Shown in pieces: positions 1-8,490 of a DNA stretch of 64,000 nucleotides. The notes beneath the pieces are model-generated. The model did not search any database and was not told the DNA's origin. It saw only the letters and a program-made list of their open reading frames with translations. Made by a program: the position numbers and the translations under genes. The stretch is from contig CAXBNI010000001.1 in assembly GCA_963977105.1 (NCBI GenBank), positions 1,116,001 through 1,180,000 of the forward strand, read 5' to 3'. Every line of letters begins with the position of its first letter. The stretch's first letter is position 1. The stretch comes from UBA2705 sp963977105. Lineage in GTDB: Bacteria; Pseudomonadota; Alphaproteobacteria; Micavibrionales; Micavibrionaceae.

Positions 1-876
1 ACGAAGCATGTCGCTCTCGCTTTTCTGTACCAAATCACCAATGTAAACGATATTATCGTTTTTCAGGCAGTTTGCTGAACGTACAGAAAGTTCAAGCTCT
101 TCAACTTTACGAAGCAAGTTTTTGTTGAATGGAAGCTCTTCTTCCTCTTCTTCTTGCTTCGCTGATTCAGGTTCATCGAAGTTCACAAAGACAGATAGCT
201 GATCTTGAAGAATGCGCGCAGCAAAAGCCACAGCATCTTCAGGAGTAATAACGCCATTTGTTTCAATGTTTAAAGTCAGCTTGTCATAGTCGGTAATTTG
301 ACCAACACGCGTATCTTCAACTTCGTAAGTAACTTTACGTACTGGCGCAAACACAGAATCGACAGGGATAAGGCCAACAGGCGCATCCTCTGGGCGGTTT
401 TGTGCGGCTGGGCAGTAACCCTTACCAGTATTTACAGTCATTTCCATGCTAAGCTTCGCGCCTTTATCCAAAGTACAAATCACCAAGTCTGGGTTCATAA
501 TTTCGATATCTGCACCAGCTTCGATCATGCCAGAAGTTACTTCACAAGGACCTACTGCGTTTAAACGCATTTTCTTAGGACCTTCAACGTGCATACGTAC
601 TGCGATCGCTTTAATGTTTAGGATAATATCCGTAACATCTTCGCGGACACCTTCAATAGACGAAAATTCATGAAGAACACCATCAATCTGTACAGCAGTT
701 ACCGCTGCACCTTGTAGTGACGACAATAAAATACGACGAAGTGCGTTACCTAGCGTAAGACCGAAGCCACGCTCTAATGGTTCTACAACAACCTTACCAG
801 CAGATTGCGCGTCTTTACCGTGTGCAATATCTACTTTTGAAGGTTTGATTAGCTCTTGCCAGTTTTTATGTATCAA
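1..876 (-). CDS. rpoA: RNA polymerase alpha subunit (C-terminus cut by window edge)
   Basis: Alpha subunit of RNA polymerase; its N-terminal domain dimerises and nucleates assembly of beta and beta', and its C-terminal domain binds UP elements and activators. The visible 292 codons run from a TTG start through the dimerisation domain (RGFGLTLGNALRRILLSS near residue 35 is diagnostic) to an acidic linker rich in Glu (around residues 235-245) and the beginning of the C-terminal domain (SANCLKNDNIVYIGDLV). The last part lies outside the window. The start is TTG at 876, with AAGGAAG a few bases upstream and no ATG in a sensible place; the family N-terminus (IHKNWQELIKPSK) supports it. It is the last visible gene after rpsM and rpsK. 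rpsD, found in this operon in E. coli, is absent between rpsK and rpoA. Confidence 0.97.
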   Translation of the reverse strand, partial: MIHKNWQELIKPSKVDIAHGKDAQSAGKVVVEPLERGFGLTLGNALRRILLSSLQGAAVTAVQIDGVLHEFSSIEGVREDVTDIILNIKAIAVRMHVEGPKKMRLNAVGPCEVTSGMIEAGADIEIMNPDLVICTLDKGAKLSMEMTVNTGKGYCPAAQNRPEDAPVGLIPVDSVFAPVRKVTYEVEDTRVGQITDYDKLTLNIETNGVITPEDAVAFAARILQDQLSVFVNFDEPESAKQEEEEEELPFNKNLLRKVEELELSVRSANCLKNDNIVYIGDLVQKSESDMLR

Positions 877-984
877 GGCTCTTCCTTTCCTAAATTTAAA
901 CGGCTCTTATAAACCGTATATTAAAAATTCTTATCTCAACAAGTCTAAAGGTGACCCTTTTAACAAAGGCCACCATTATACAGA

Positions 985-1374
985 TTATACGCGACGCTGC
1001 TTCTTAGGACGGCAACCATTGTGTGGTATTGGCGTAATATCTTTAATAGACTTGATTGTAAAACCAATCGCTGACAATGCACGAAGCGCTGATTCACGAC
1101 CAGAGCCAGGGCCCCTTACGTTAATGTCGAGCTCTTTCATGCCATGTTCTTGTGCTGACTTACCAGCAGCTTCCGCAGCCATTTGCGCAGCAAACGGTGT
1201 GGATTTACGAGAGCCTTTAAAGCCCTGAGCACCAGCAGAGTTCCAAGATACAGTATTACCTTGCGCGTCAGTGATTGTAACCATTGTGTTATTATATGTA
1301 GAGTTGACGTGTGCAACACCAGATACAATATTCTTTTTGGCAGTTTTCTTGCCTTTACGTTGTGGTTTAGCCAT
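985..1374 (-). CDS. rpsK: 30S ribosomal protein S11
   Basis: S11 sits on the 30S platform, contacts 16S rRNA near the E site and works with S6/S18 and S21. The 129-residue length is normal for the family, and the core GVAHVNSTYNNTMVTITD and the C-terminal TPIPHNGCRPKKQRRV are textbook S11. An AGTGGAGC Shine-Dalgarno precedes the ATG. It lies between rpsM and rpoA in the alpha operon, on the same strand with short spacers, so it is probably cotranscribed from the promoter at 1933-1960. Confidence 0.98.
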   Translation of the reverse strand: MAKPQRKGKKTAKKNIVSGVAHVNSTYNNTMVTITDAQGNTVSWNSAGAQGFKGSRKSTPFAAQMAAEAAGKSAQEHGMKELDINVRGPGSGRESALRALSAIGFTIKSIKDITPIPHNGCRPKKQRRV

Positions 1375-1411
1375 TTTATTGCTCCACTATCCTTTTAAGT
1401 TAACTTATGAA

Positions 1412-1783
1412 CTATTTCTTTTTACCTGCAATTGCTTTGGCAGGGCCTTTACGTGTACGCGCATTTGTCTTTGTACGCTGACCACGAACTGGCAAATGCT
1501 TACGATGGCGTAAACCACGCAGACAACCCATGTCCATAAGACGCTTAATGTTCATAGACACTTCACGACGAAGATCACCTTCGATCTTGTACTGATCAGT
1601 ATCAATTTCTTTACGGAGTTGGTTCAACTCATCTTCTGTAAGATCTTTCATACGACGAGATACATCTAAACCACAATTTTCAATGATTTGAGCCGCTTTT
1701 GTACGACCTATACCGTGAATATATGTGAGCGCAATTAAAATACGCTTATTATCGGGTACGTTAACACCGGCAATACGAGCCAT
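1412..1783 (-). CDS. rpsM: 30S ribosomal protein S13
   Basis: S13 is a head protein of the 30S subunit that contacts the 50S subunit (bridges B1a/B1b) and P-site tRNA through its basic C-terminal tail. The 123-residue sequence begins MARIAGVNVPDNKR, contains the helix-hairpin region YIHGIGRTKAAQI, and ends in a basic tail (RGQRTKTNARTRKG and following). It is the first gene after the promoter at 1933-1960. The small L36 gene (rpmJ), often found between secY and rpsM, was looked for in the 231-base gap upstream and not found. Confidence 0.98.
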   Translation of the reverse strand: MARIAGVNVPDNKRILIALTYIHGIGRTKAAQIIENCGLDVSRRMKDLTEDELNQLRKEIDTDQYKIEGDLRREVSMNIKRLMDMGCLRGLRHRKHLPVRGQRTKTNARTRKGPAKAIAGKKK

Positions 1784-1932
1784 GTCATTTCCTTTTCTTT
1801 ATTAAGTCATTTCTATCCAAACCGTAAAACCACAAAAATTATTTTGAAGTAGCGCCGGTTTGTAAACCAGACCTTGGTAAGTGAATATTCCCACGCACAT
1901 ATATGCGCAAAAAGCACACCAAAGCCGTCGGC

Positions 1933-1960
1933 AGTATAAGTGGTTTTATCGCATCGTCAA
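1933..1960 (-). promoter_or_regulatory. Sigma70-type promoter for rpsM-rpsK-rpoA
   Basis: On the minus strand TTGACG (1955-1960) and TATACT (1933-1938) are separated by 16 bases; each hexamer matches consensus at five of six positions. It sits in the adk-rpsM gap about 140 bases before rpsM. The -35 overlaps an ATCGTC/GACGAT inverted repeat. The alpha operon genes can therefore be transcribed independently of secY-adk. Function is inferred from sequence only. Confidence 0.68.
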
Positions 1961-2014
1961 TAGAAAAAAGACGATTCAAGAAAGAAAAGTCAAATAAGAG
2001 ATAAAAAGCCGCCT

Positions 2015-2587
2015 TTACACGGCCTCTGGGGCGACAATCGCAAGGATCTGCGCTGTGACATCCTCGATATTCGTCATGCCATCAACTGCGCGTGACAAGT
2101 TTTTGTCTTGATAATAAGGCAGGACTTCTTTTGAATAAGACTTATACTGATCAAGGCGCTTTTTAAATGTTTCAATATTATCGTCACTACGCCCCTCTTC
2201 TGCCGCACGCTTTTCAACGCGCGCACTCAGCGCATCAAAATCGACGGCAAGCTCAATTACGCAGTCAATCTGCTTACCGCGCGCTGCGAGCATCTCATCC
2301 AAAGCAAGCGCCTGCGCCTGCGTACGCGGAAAGCCATCAAATATAGCCCCTTCAGCGCAATCAGGGGAATCGACGCGCCCAGCGATCATTTCGATAACAA
2401 CATCATCCGGCACAAGTTGGCCTTCATCCATAAAAGACTTCATCTTTAAGCCAAGCGCCGTTTTATTCGCGATTTCCGCACGCAGCATGTCGCCCGTAGA
2501 CAACTGCTGTAAGCCGTACTTATCCTGCAAGATTTTCGCCTGCGTGCCTTTACCAGCCGCTGGCGGGCCGAAAAATATTATGTTCAT
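2015..2587 (-). CDS. adk: Adenylate kinase
   Basis: Cytosolic adenylate kinase, ATP + AMP = 2 ADP. The 190 residues show the P-loop GPPAAGKGTQ (residues 7-16), the NMP-binding STGDMLR, and the DGFPRTQAQA motif. The LID is the short form (around RAAEEGRSDDNIETFKKRL) without zinc cysteines, which is common in Alphaproteobacteria. The ATG overlaps the secY stop by four bases (ATGA), indicating translational coupling. secY-adk is a widely conserved pair. No clear terminator follows before the rpsM promoter. Confidence 0.97.
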   Translation of the reverse strand: MNIIFFGPPAAGKGTQAKILQDKYGLQQLSTGDMLRAEIANKTALGLKMKSFMDEGQLVPDDVVIEMIAGRVDSPDCAEGAIFDGFPRTQAQALALDEMLAARGKQIDCVIELAVDFDALSARVEKRAAEEGRSDDNIETFKKRLDQYKSYSKEVLPYYQDKNLSRAVDGMTNIEDVTAQILAIVAPEAV

Positions 2588-3927
2588 CGTTTACGCCCTC
2601 CTAATTTAGCCTTTTTCATCAGGCCTTCATATTGATGCGCAATCATATGGGAATGCACTTGCGCAACCGTATCCATTGTTACAGAAACAACAATCAGCAA
2701 ACTCGTACCGCCCAGATAGAATGGGACGCTATATTTTGACATAAGAAATTCAGGTAACAAACAAATCAGCACAAGATACATTGCGCCAATAGATGTTATC
2801 CGCGTTAGAACGAAGTCTAAATAATCAGCTGTGTTTTTCCCTGGGCGAATCCCTGGAACAAAGCCACCATATTTACGCAGCATATCCGCATTTTCTTCTG
2901 GGTTAAACACAATCGCCGTATAAAAGAAGCAGAAAAATGCGATCAGCAAACCATACATAATCATATAAAGCGGCTCACCATGTTGCAACAAACGTGCAAT
3001 AGAAGCTGTCCATTCATTGCCATCCGCACCAGAAAACCCGAGGATCGTCAAAGGCAGCAGCAAAAGTGAAGAAGCGAAAATCGGCGGGATAACCCCCGCT
3101 GTGTTCAATTTCAATGGTATGTGGTTTTGTTCTCCACCAGCCATTGCGCCGCCTTGCTGGCGCTTGGGGTACTGAACAATCACACGGCGCTGTGCGCGCT
3201 CCATAAAGACAATAAACGCAATAACACTAACAACCATCACAACAAGGCCAATCATCAGAGCGGCACTAAAGTGACCTGTGCTACCTTGCTCCAGCACAAA
3301 GGCAAGCGCTGAAGGTAAGCCCGCAACGATACCAGCAAAGATAATAAGAGAGATACCATTACCGATGCCGCGCTGCGTGATTTGCTCACCCAGCCACATA
3401 AGGAATACTGTACCGCCCACAATTGTAATCACCGTCGACAAACGGAAGAACATACCAGGGTCAATCACAGCGCTACCAGAAGCGCCCTGCATCGTTTCAA
3501 GCCCAACAGCAAGGCCATAAGCCTGCACTGTTGCCAAAAGAACGGTCAAATAGCGCGTATATTGGTTAATTTTAACCCGCCCCGATTCGCCTTCTTTTTT
3601 CATTTTTTCTAATGAGGGCACCATCGCTGCAGCAAGCTGCATAATAATAGACGCCGAAATATAAGGCATAATATTCAAGGCAAAAATAGTCATACGCTCA
3701 AGCGCACCACCGGAGAAGACGTTGAACATATCAATAATGCCATTGCCCTTTTGCGAGAAAATCTCATTCCAGATTTGCGGATCAATACCAGGAACCGGTA
3801 TAAATGTACCTAAACGATATACGAGCAACGCACCCAAAACGAATAAAATTCTCTTTTTAAGTTCACTTGCTTTCGCTAAAGCGCCCCAATTTGCGTTTTT
3901 CGCCAACTGTTCGACAGCTGATGCCAT
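2584..3927 (-). CDS. secY: Protein translocase subunit SecY
   Basis: Channel-forming subunit of the SecYEG translocon in the inner membrane; about ten transmembrane helices are visible. Signatures include FIPVPGID near the N-terminus, FNVFSGGALERM (plug region) and GIRPGKNTADYLD in the C5/C6 cytoplasmic part. I place the start at ATG 3927 (447 residues): AAGGG lies eight bases upstream, whereas an in-frame GTG at 3936 would sit on the Shine-Dalgarno itself. Unusually it does not follow rplO directly; two unrelated genes lie between. TATAAT-like hexamers on the minus strand at 3979-3984 and 4022-4027 could give secY its own promoter, but neither has a good -35. secE is at 56922. Confidence 0.97.
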   Translation of the reverse strand: MASAVEQLAKNANWGALAKASELKKRILFVLGALLVYRLGTFIPVPGIDPQIWNEIFSQKGNGIIDMFNVFSGGALERMTIFALNIMPYISASIIMQLAAAMVPSLEKMKKEGESGRVKINQYTRYLTVLLATVQAYGLAVGLETMQGASGSAVIDPGMFFRLSTVITIVGGTVFLMWLGEQITQRGIGNGISLIIFAGIVAGLPSALAFVLEQGSTGHFSAALMIGLVVMVVSVIAFIVFMERAQRRVIVQYPKRQQGGAMAGGEQNHIPLKLNTAGVIPPIFASSLLLLPLTILGFSGADGNEWTASIARLLQHGEPLYMIMYGLLIAFFCFFYTAIVFNPEENADMLRKYGGFVPGIRPGKNTADYLDFVLTRITSIGAMYLVLICLLPEFLMSKYSVPFYLGGTSLLIVVSVTMDTVAQVHSHMIAHQYEGLMKKAKLGGRKR

Positions 3928-4065
3928 TATACTCACCCTTAACGTAAATAAAAATTATATGAGGAATCTATAAAGCAAATTATACGCAATAGCGCAAGGG
4001 TATCTTGAAGCAAATTTTGGAATTATATACACAGTTTAACAATGATTTTTGAAGCGATGCGCTAC

Positions 4066-4815
4066 CTATCGGAAAGAACAGCTGTTTTGAACACGCGCAT
4101 ACTCTGTCGGATTATCGATTTTTTGCTGCTCGCTATTCATGTGCGCGGACATTTGCTGGTTGATAGAGTTTAAGCTTTGCGAAAATTGCATGCGCACCTG
4201 CGCGTCTAAACGTTGTGGATTGCTACCATAGGCCGCAACATTTGCGTATAGGCGCTGCAAATGCGCATTAACCAAAGACGGGATTTGCCGCGCCGCGTCT
4301 TGCGAAGCGCGCTCTAAAACAGCAACGTGGAATTGCTCGTGTTGCAAAACAGCATTATACTCGCACGTCCCTGTACGTAAACTATTCGCAATTTTAATGC
4401 TCGGCGCGACTTGAAGTTCGATATTTACATTTTTAACTTTAGGGCAATAGCCGTCCTTTGCCGAACCGCCAATAGAAAAGTCAAGGCTGCCTGAAATTTG
4501 CATTCCGCCGCCGCCATGACCAAGGACGATTTGATTGTGCGCCACAGGGCGCCCTGACGTCGCAGTAAGCTGATTAGCGGAGTGTGTTTTATCAAGGCGT
4601 ACAGGCAGCTTAACCTGCCTCACATCAACACTGACAGCGCGATAACGACAACTTGCAGCCTGCGCAGAATGCGTCCAGAAAATAACATTTAGAAGCAAAG
4701 CCAAAGTCAGGCCATGCATAGCACGTTGGAAAAATAATTGAGCCACATTTTGCACCTTAATGAAGATTACATTAAGCACAATAGTAAACAAAAGACCTAA
4801 ACAATCAATTAACAT
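4066..4815 (-). CDS. Putative secreted HExxH metallopeptidase-like protein (DUF922-like)
   Basis: Function unproven. What is visible: a hydrophobic N-terminus, a likely signal peptide from the internal Met33 ending around HSAQAA-S (residue 54), and an HEQFH motif (His159, Glu160, His163), the HExxH zinc signature, in an all-helical C-terminal half. The motif context (LQHEQFHVAVLERAS) resembles DUF922, a predicted zinc protease family. Cysteines at 56, 124, 151 and near the C-terminus suggest disulfides in the envelope. The start is unsure: ATG 4815 and ATG 4719 both lack a strong Shine-Dalgarno, and 4719 gives a conventional signal peptide. It lies between the nucleotidase gene and secY, inside what is normally a continuous spc operon. 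Confidence 0.6.
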   Translation of the reverse strand: MLIDCLGLLFTIVLNVIFIKVQNVAQLFFQRAMHGLTLALLLNVIFWTHSAQAASCRYRAVSVDVRQVKLPVRLDKTHSANQLTATSGRPVAHNQIVLGHGGGGMQISGSLDFSIGGSAKDGYCPKVKNVNIELQVAPSIKIANSLRTGTCEYNAVLQHEQFHVAVLERASQDAARQIPSLVNAHLQRLYANVAAYGSNPQRLDAQVRMQFSQSLNSINQQMSAHMNSEQQKIDNPTEYARVQNSCSFR

Positions 4816-4843
4816 GGGCCGCAGCCAAAAGCGTAAAACAAGG

Positions 4844-5842
4844 CTACTTAGGCGTATTATTCACGTTTTTCAAGAACTTGCCCATAGCACTATCTGCAGC
4901 ATACGGGACCTGACCGCACGCTGTATGACCATCAACAAGCAATGGTTCCATATGAGCGAGTTGATCATCAATAAACAAATCAGCCCCCCCATCAGCACGG
5001 ACAATGTTAAATAACTCTGATTTACTATCTCCTGCCATATAATGCCCTTGGCCAAAGCTCATGCCGTAATGCTGCATTGTATTAGAGGCACGCATCATCG
5101 ATTTACCGCCACGTGCGGTACAAAAATTAAGCTTTAATGGCGACTCGATATCTAAGGCTGCCAAATCACGGTTTATTTGTGACATTGCAGTAAGAGGGTT
5201 GGTGAATGGCCCTGGCTCTATAGGCTTTTCACGATCACGCCACTCCGTTTTGAAAAAAGCCTCGAGGCCTTTCTTCTTGTACGCGAGCTCACCACTCGTT
5301 CCCCACGCAACAGCATCAAGATCAAACCACCAACTAAACCCTTCATCCTTACCCAAAGGTGTGTAGTGTCCGTTTTCTGGAATGATAATACGCGCTGCCG
5401 CGAGGCCATCATCAACGGCCATCTGCGCGTCTTCTTCGTTACATGTGAAAAACACACTTGGCTGCGCTTGGTTATTAAAATATCGACGAATCCATTCCCT
5501 GCGATAGCCTGCCCCGCCATGAGGCTGAGAGTGAAAAGCAGCATCGAGAATTTCATGCTGACCAATACTATTTAAAATTTTGCGCTGCGTGCCTAAGTCA
5601 TCCTTACTACTCACGCCGATGTTAAACGGACGATAACCAAGTGCATCACTATGCATGTTAATACGCTCGCAGGCCTGATACAGCCGCATTAACGGGCCGG
5701 CATCAAGCAGCTCATTTTCAGTGTCGCGCATATATTCTTTGTATTGCGCAGGATCCTTGAGAAAAAGCTGATGCGCTTGTTCTAAATTAAATAAAGTACG
5801 TACACTAAATAATATACGTAAGCGGCCTTCTGGTGTCGGCAT
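4844..5842 (-). CDS. 5'-nucleotidase (cytosolic 5'-nucleotidase I-like family)
   Basis: Resembles the 5_nucleotid family (PF06189), which includes vertebrate cN-I enzymes that dephosphorylate nucleoside monophosphates in the cytosol. Matching blocks: SVRTLFNLEQAHQLF at the N-terminus, FNIGVSSKDD, FFTCNEEDAQMAVDDGLAAA, the HAD-like Asp motif FDLDAVAWG (about residues 173-181) and ADLFIDDQ near the C-terminus. The start at ATG 5842 (332 residues) is chosen because GGGGGA lies four bases upstream; the in-frame ATG at 5854 has none. It stands between rplO and secY, is preceded by a terminator and a candidate promoter, and looks inserted rather than part of the ribosomal operon. Substrate specificity is not known. 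Confidence 0.78.
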   Translation of the reverse strand: MPTPEGRLRILFSVRTLFNLEQAHQLFLKDPAQYKEYMRDTENELLDAGPLMRLYQACERINMHSDALGYRPFNIGVSSKDDLGTQRKILNSIGQHEILDAAFHSQPHGGAGYRREWIRRYFNNQAQPSVFFTCNEEDAQMAVDDGLAAARIIIPENGHYTPLGKDEGFSWWFDLDAVAWGTSGELAYKKKGLEAFFKTEWRDREKPIEPGPFTNPLTAMSQINRDLAALDIESPLKLNFCTARGGKSMMRASNTMQHYGMSFGQGHYMAGDSKSELFNIVRADGGADLFIDDQLAHMEPLLVDGHTACGQVPYAADSAMGKFLKNVNNTPK

Positions 5843-5921
5843 GGCGTCCCCCATGAACTTGTTTTTAATTTTTTATGATTACTATATTCATAACACGCAA
5901 TTAACGTAATGTCTACGCCGC

Positions 5922-5949
5922 ATTATAAAAAATGAATAACCATCAACAA
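5922..5949 (-). promoter_or_regulatory. Candidate promoter for the nucleotidase gene
   Basis: On the minus strand a perfect TATAAT (5922-5927) is preceded by TTGTTG (5944-5949) with a 16-base spacer. The -35 is poor. It lies just downstream of the rplO terminator and about 80 bases before the nucleotidase start, consistent with an independent unit placed within the spc cluster. Confidence 0.42.
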
Positions 5950-5954
5950 GTTAC

Positions 5955-5985
5955 AAAAAAAAAGCCGGCAAAAGCCGACTTTTTA
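5955..5985 (-). terminator. Rho-independent terminator after rplO
   Basis: Read on the minus strand, AAAGTCGGC and GCCGGCTTT form a nine-base-pair stem (one G-U) with a TTTT loop, followed by a run of nine T. It starts about 25 bases after the rplO stop and would end the S10-spc transcript before the nucleotidase gene, separating secY from the ribosomal genes upstream. Confidence 0.75.
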
Positions 5986-6007
5986 AAATCTAAAGTTCGT
6001 AAAATAA

Positions 6008-6502
6008 TTACTTCTTTTTATTATTTACGATTGGCGCAACTTCACGGCTGATAATTTCAACTTTACCACCAGCTTTTTCTACAGCCGCAATTGCTGGCTT
6101 AGAACCACCGGAAAGAGTCAATGTGACTTTTGTTGTAAGCTCACCATTACCAAGAAGACGAATACCGTCTTTTTTACGACGAACAACGCCTGCTGCAACA
6201 AGAATATCTTCTGTGATCTCTTTTTTAGCATCCAATTTCTTTTCATCGATTGCTTTTTGTAAGCGACCAAGGTTAACCGTTGAAAAGCTTAACGCGAAAA
6301 TATTTGTAAAGCCACGCTTAGGAAGACGCTTGTACAAAGGCATTTGACCGCCTTCAAAACCGTTAATAGATACGCCTGAACGGGCTTTCTGACCTTTAAC
6401 ACCACGACCGGATGTTTTGCCTTTACCAGAACCGATACCACGACCAACACGCATACGCTCTTTATTGGAACCGTCTTGTGGCTGTAATTCATTCAATTTC
6501 AT
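6008..6502 (-). CDS. rplO: 50S ribosomal protein L15
   Basis: L15 is a 23S rRNA-binding protein needed late in 50S assembly. The start is set at ATG 6502 (MKLNELQPQDGSNK, 164 residues) with TAAGGA upstream; a longer reading frame from 6541 would overlap rpmD and has no family support. The glycine-rich, basic N-terminal part (RVGRGIGSGKGKTSGRGVKG) and GFEGGQMPLYKRLPKRGF are characteristic. It is the last ribosomal gene before the terminator at 5955-5985, where secY would normally follow. Confidence 0.97.
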   Translation of the reverse strand: MKLNELQPQDGSNKERMRVGRGIGSGKGKTSGRGVKGQKARSGVSINGFEGGQMPLYKRLPKRGFTNIFALSFSTVNLGRLQKAIDEKKLDAKKEITEDILVAAGVVRRKKDGIRLLGNGELTTKVTLTLSGGSKPAIAAVEKAGGKVEIISREVAPIVNNKKK

Positions 6503-6533
6503 TGTTATATTCCTTACTTTTAGAGAGCCGCAA

Positions 6534-6866
6534 TTAAGCAACTTCTCCTTCTACCTTAACCAAGTGGTTAACTTTGTTGATCATACCACGAACAGCTGGA
6601 GTATCTTCCAAAGTACGTGTGCGGTGCAATTTGTTAAGACCTAAACCAATCAAAGTTTTACGTTGGTACCCTTGGCGGCCAATTGCGCTGCCTGTTTGGG
6701 TAACAACTAATGTCTTACCAGAAGTTTTCTTGCCAGCAGGTTTTCTGTCAACAGCCTTAGGGGCCGTTTTCTTTGGCGCCGCAGTTTTTGCGGCCGCCTT
6801 ACCTGCTGTTGCTTTCTTTACCGGTGCTTTTTTCGCCGGTGCTTTTTTTTCTTTATCTTCAGCCAT
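6534..6866 (-). CDS. rpmD: 50S ribosomal protein L30 with Lys/Ala/Pro N-terminal extension
   Basis: The L30 domain occupies residues about 51-110 (TLVVTQTGSAIGRQGYQRKT, then GLNKLHRTRTLEDTPAVRGMI). Bacterial L30 is usually about 60 residues; here 50 extra residues precede it, made of KKAPAKKAPVKK-type repeats rich in Lys, Ala and Pro and resembling histone H1 tails. The extension is in frame with the only well-placed start (ATG 6866, AAGGAATTG upstream). It may bind rRNA or other nucleic acid; that is inference. The S17 gene in the same operon carries a similar tail at the other end. Confidence 0.95.
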   Translation of the reverse strand: MAEDKEKKAPAKKAPVKKATAGKAAAKTAAPKKTAPKAVDRKPAGKKTSGKTLVVTQTGSAIGRQGYQRKTLIGLGLNKLHRTRTLEDTPAVRGMINKVNHLVKVEGEVA

Positions 6867-6908
6867 TTTTCAATTCCTTAAATGCTAAACTTTATTACTA
6901 AAGCCGAT

Positions 6909-7466
6909 TTATTCTTCGTCTAGGTTTTCAGAACCGCTTGGCTTGCCAGATTCACGGCTCGCAACAATAGCGCTTACTTTCTTACCACGACGTGCAGCAA
7001 TTTGACGTGGGCTTTGAACATTTACAAGCGCGTCAAAAGTTGCACGAACCATGTTGTAAGGGTTGCTCGTACCAACAGCCTTTGCAACGATGTCTTGAAC
7101 ACCTAAAGCTTCAAATATCGCACGCATTGGGCCACCAGCAATAATACCAGTACCTGTCGGCGCTGCGCGCAGAAGAACTTTACCTGCACCATAGCGACCT
7201 TTAATGTCGTGGTGAATTGTACGGCCTTCACGTAATGGAACGCGCACAACGTTACGTTTTGCTTGTTCTGTCGCTTTACGAATTGCGTCAGGCACTTCTT
7301 TCGCCTTACCATGACCAAAGCCAACACGGCCTTTGCCATCGCCAACAACCATAAGTGCTGCAAAGCCGAAACGACGACCACCTTTAGCTACTTTTGCTAC
7401 GCGGTTAATACCGACAAGGCGCTCGTTAAATTCGCTGTCTTGTTCTTTTTCTACTGGACGAGCCAT
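6909..7466 (-). CDS. rpsE: 30S ribosomal protein S5
   Basis: S5 helps shape the mRNA entry channel and decoding accuracy. The N-terminal double-stranded RNA-binding fold (ERLVGINRVAKVAKGGRRFGF) and the C-terminal domain (GTGIIAGGPMRAIFEALGVQDI) are both present in 185 residues. The last 20 residues form a serine/acidic tail ending NLDEE. AGGGATAAATAGGA precedes the ATG. It lies in the spc operon between rplR and rpmD. Confidence 0.98.
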   Translation of the reverse strand: MARPVEKEQDSEFNERLVGINRVAKVAKGGRRFGFAALMVVGDGKGRVGFGHGKAKEVPDAIRKATEQAKRNVVRVPLREGRTIHHDIKGRYGAGKVLLRAAPTGTGIIAGGPMRAIFEALGVQDIVAKAVGTSNPYNMVRATFDALVNVQSPRQIAARRGKKVSAIVASRESGKPSGSENLDEE

Positions 7467-7491
7467 TCCTATTTATCCCTTCAAAACCTAA

Positions 7492-7857
7492 TTAAAATTC
7501 CATACCGCCGGCGCGTGCAGCGTCAGCAAGAGCCTTCACGCGACCGTGGAATAAAAATCCACCGCGATCAAATACACATATAGTTTGACCTGCTGCTTTC
7601 GCGCGCTTCGCAACCAATTTACCAACTTCTTCCGCAGCGGCTTTATTCGACGCGTTTTTCAGTTTTCCTTTAAGCTCAGCATCCAAAGTTGATGCAGATG
7701 CTAAAGTCACACCCTTTACATCGTCAATAAGCTGCGCGTAAATGTTGTTACCACTTCTATGAACTGAAAGACGTGGTAGCTCAGCGCGGTTAATTTGCTT
7801 TATCTTATGACGAACGCGACGTGCGCGACGTTGTTGATTTGTTTCTTTATTAGCCAT
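7492..7857 (-). CDS. rplR: 50S ribosomal protein L18
   Basis: L18 binds 5S rRNA and anchors it, with L5, to the central protuberance. The 121 residues show the basic N-terminus (QQRRARRVRHKIKQ), the RLSVHRSGNNIYAQLIDD strand region and the C-terminal CVFDRGGFLFHGRVKALADAAR block. Normal length; spc operon order is kept (rplF-rplR-rpsE). Confidence 0.98.
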   Translation of the reverse strand: MANKETNQQRRARRVRHKIKQINRAELPRLSVHRSGNNIYAQLIDDVKGVTLASASTLDAELKGKLKNASNKAAAEEVGKLVAKRAKAAGQTICVFDRGGFLFHGRVKALADAARAGGMEF

Positions 7858-7911
7858 TGTTCTAACCTTTGTTTTAACAAGCCAGCGCGCTTAATAGCAA
7901 CGCTAAGCGTA

Positions 7912-8445
7912 TTATTTTTTCTTACCTTCTTTACGCATGATGTATTCACCTTCATAACGTACGCCCTTGCCTTTATATGGCTCCGGTGGACGATATGCGC
8001 GAATTTTAGCAGCGACTTCACCAACCAACTGCTTATCAATACCAGAAACGGTAAGTAAAGTTGGCTTCTCTGCTTTAATCTCTACGCCCGCAGGAATTTC
8101 GTAGCGCACTTCATGAGAAAAACCAAGTTGCAAAACAACTGATTTACCTTCAATAGCCGCACGATAACCAACGCCGTTGATTTCAAGCTTCTTTTCGTAA
8201 CCGTCTTTAACGCCAACACACATATTATTAATAACGCTACGTGTTGTCGCCCAAAGAGAGCGTGCCAAACGTGAGCCTGTGCGCGGAGATACAACGACTA
8301 CATTGTCTTCTAGTTTTGCAGAAATTTCGTCGTGAATAACGAAGTTAAGCTCACCCTTAGGGCCCTTAACTTTGATATCCTGACCAGAAAGATCAATATT
8401 TACACCTTCCGGAATTGTTACCGGGTTTTTGCCAATTCTAGACAT
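7912..8445 (-). CDS. rplF: 50S ribosomal protein L6
   Basis: L6 lies at the base of the L7/L12 stalk near the GTPase centre. The sequence starts MSRIGKNPVTIPEGV, has the two duplicated L6 domains, and ends with the conserved AAKIRAYRPPEPYKGKGVRY block. 177 residues is the normal length. It sits between rpsH and rplR. Confidence 0.98.
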   Translation of the reverse strand: MSRIGKNPVTIPEGVNIDLSGQDIKVKGPKGELNFVIHDEISAKLEDNVVVVSPRTGSRLARSLWATTRSVINNMCVGVKDGYEKKLEINGVGYRAAIEGKSVVLQLGFSHEVRYEIPAGVEIKAEKPTLLTVSGIDKQLVGEVAAKIRAYRPPEPYKGKGVRYEGEYIMRKEGKKK

Positions 8446-8490
8446 TGTTACTATCCTTAACTTTTCTATTCTACCAAGCTTACTAATAAA

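Noticed and set aside
845..1228. Plus-strand frame opposite rpoA/rpsK
   Set aside because: It lies antisense to well-supported genes and has no family similarity or Shine-Dalgarno.
1784..2014. Possible rpmJ (L36) gene between adk and rpsM
   Set aside because: No short frame with the L36 cysteine/arginine pattern was found on the minus strand; the gap is explained by a promoter and leader.
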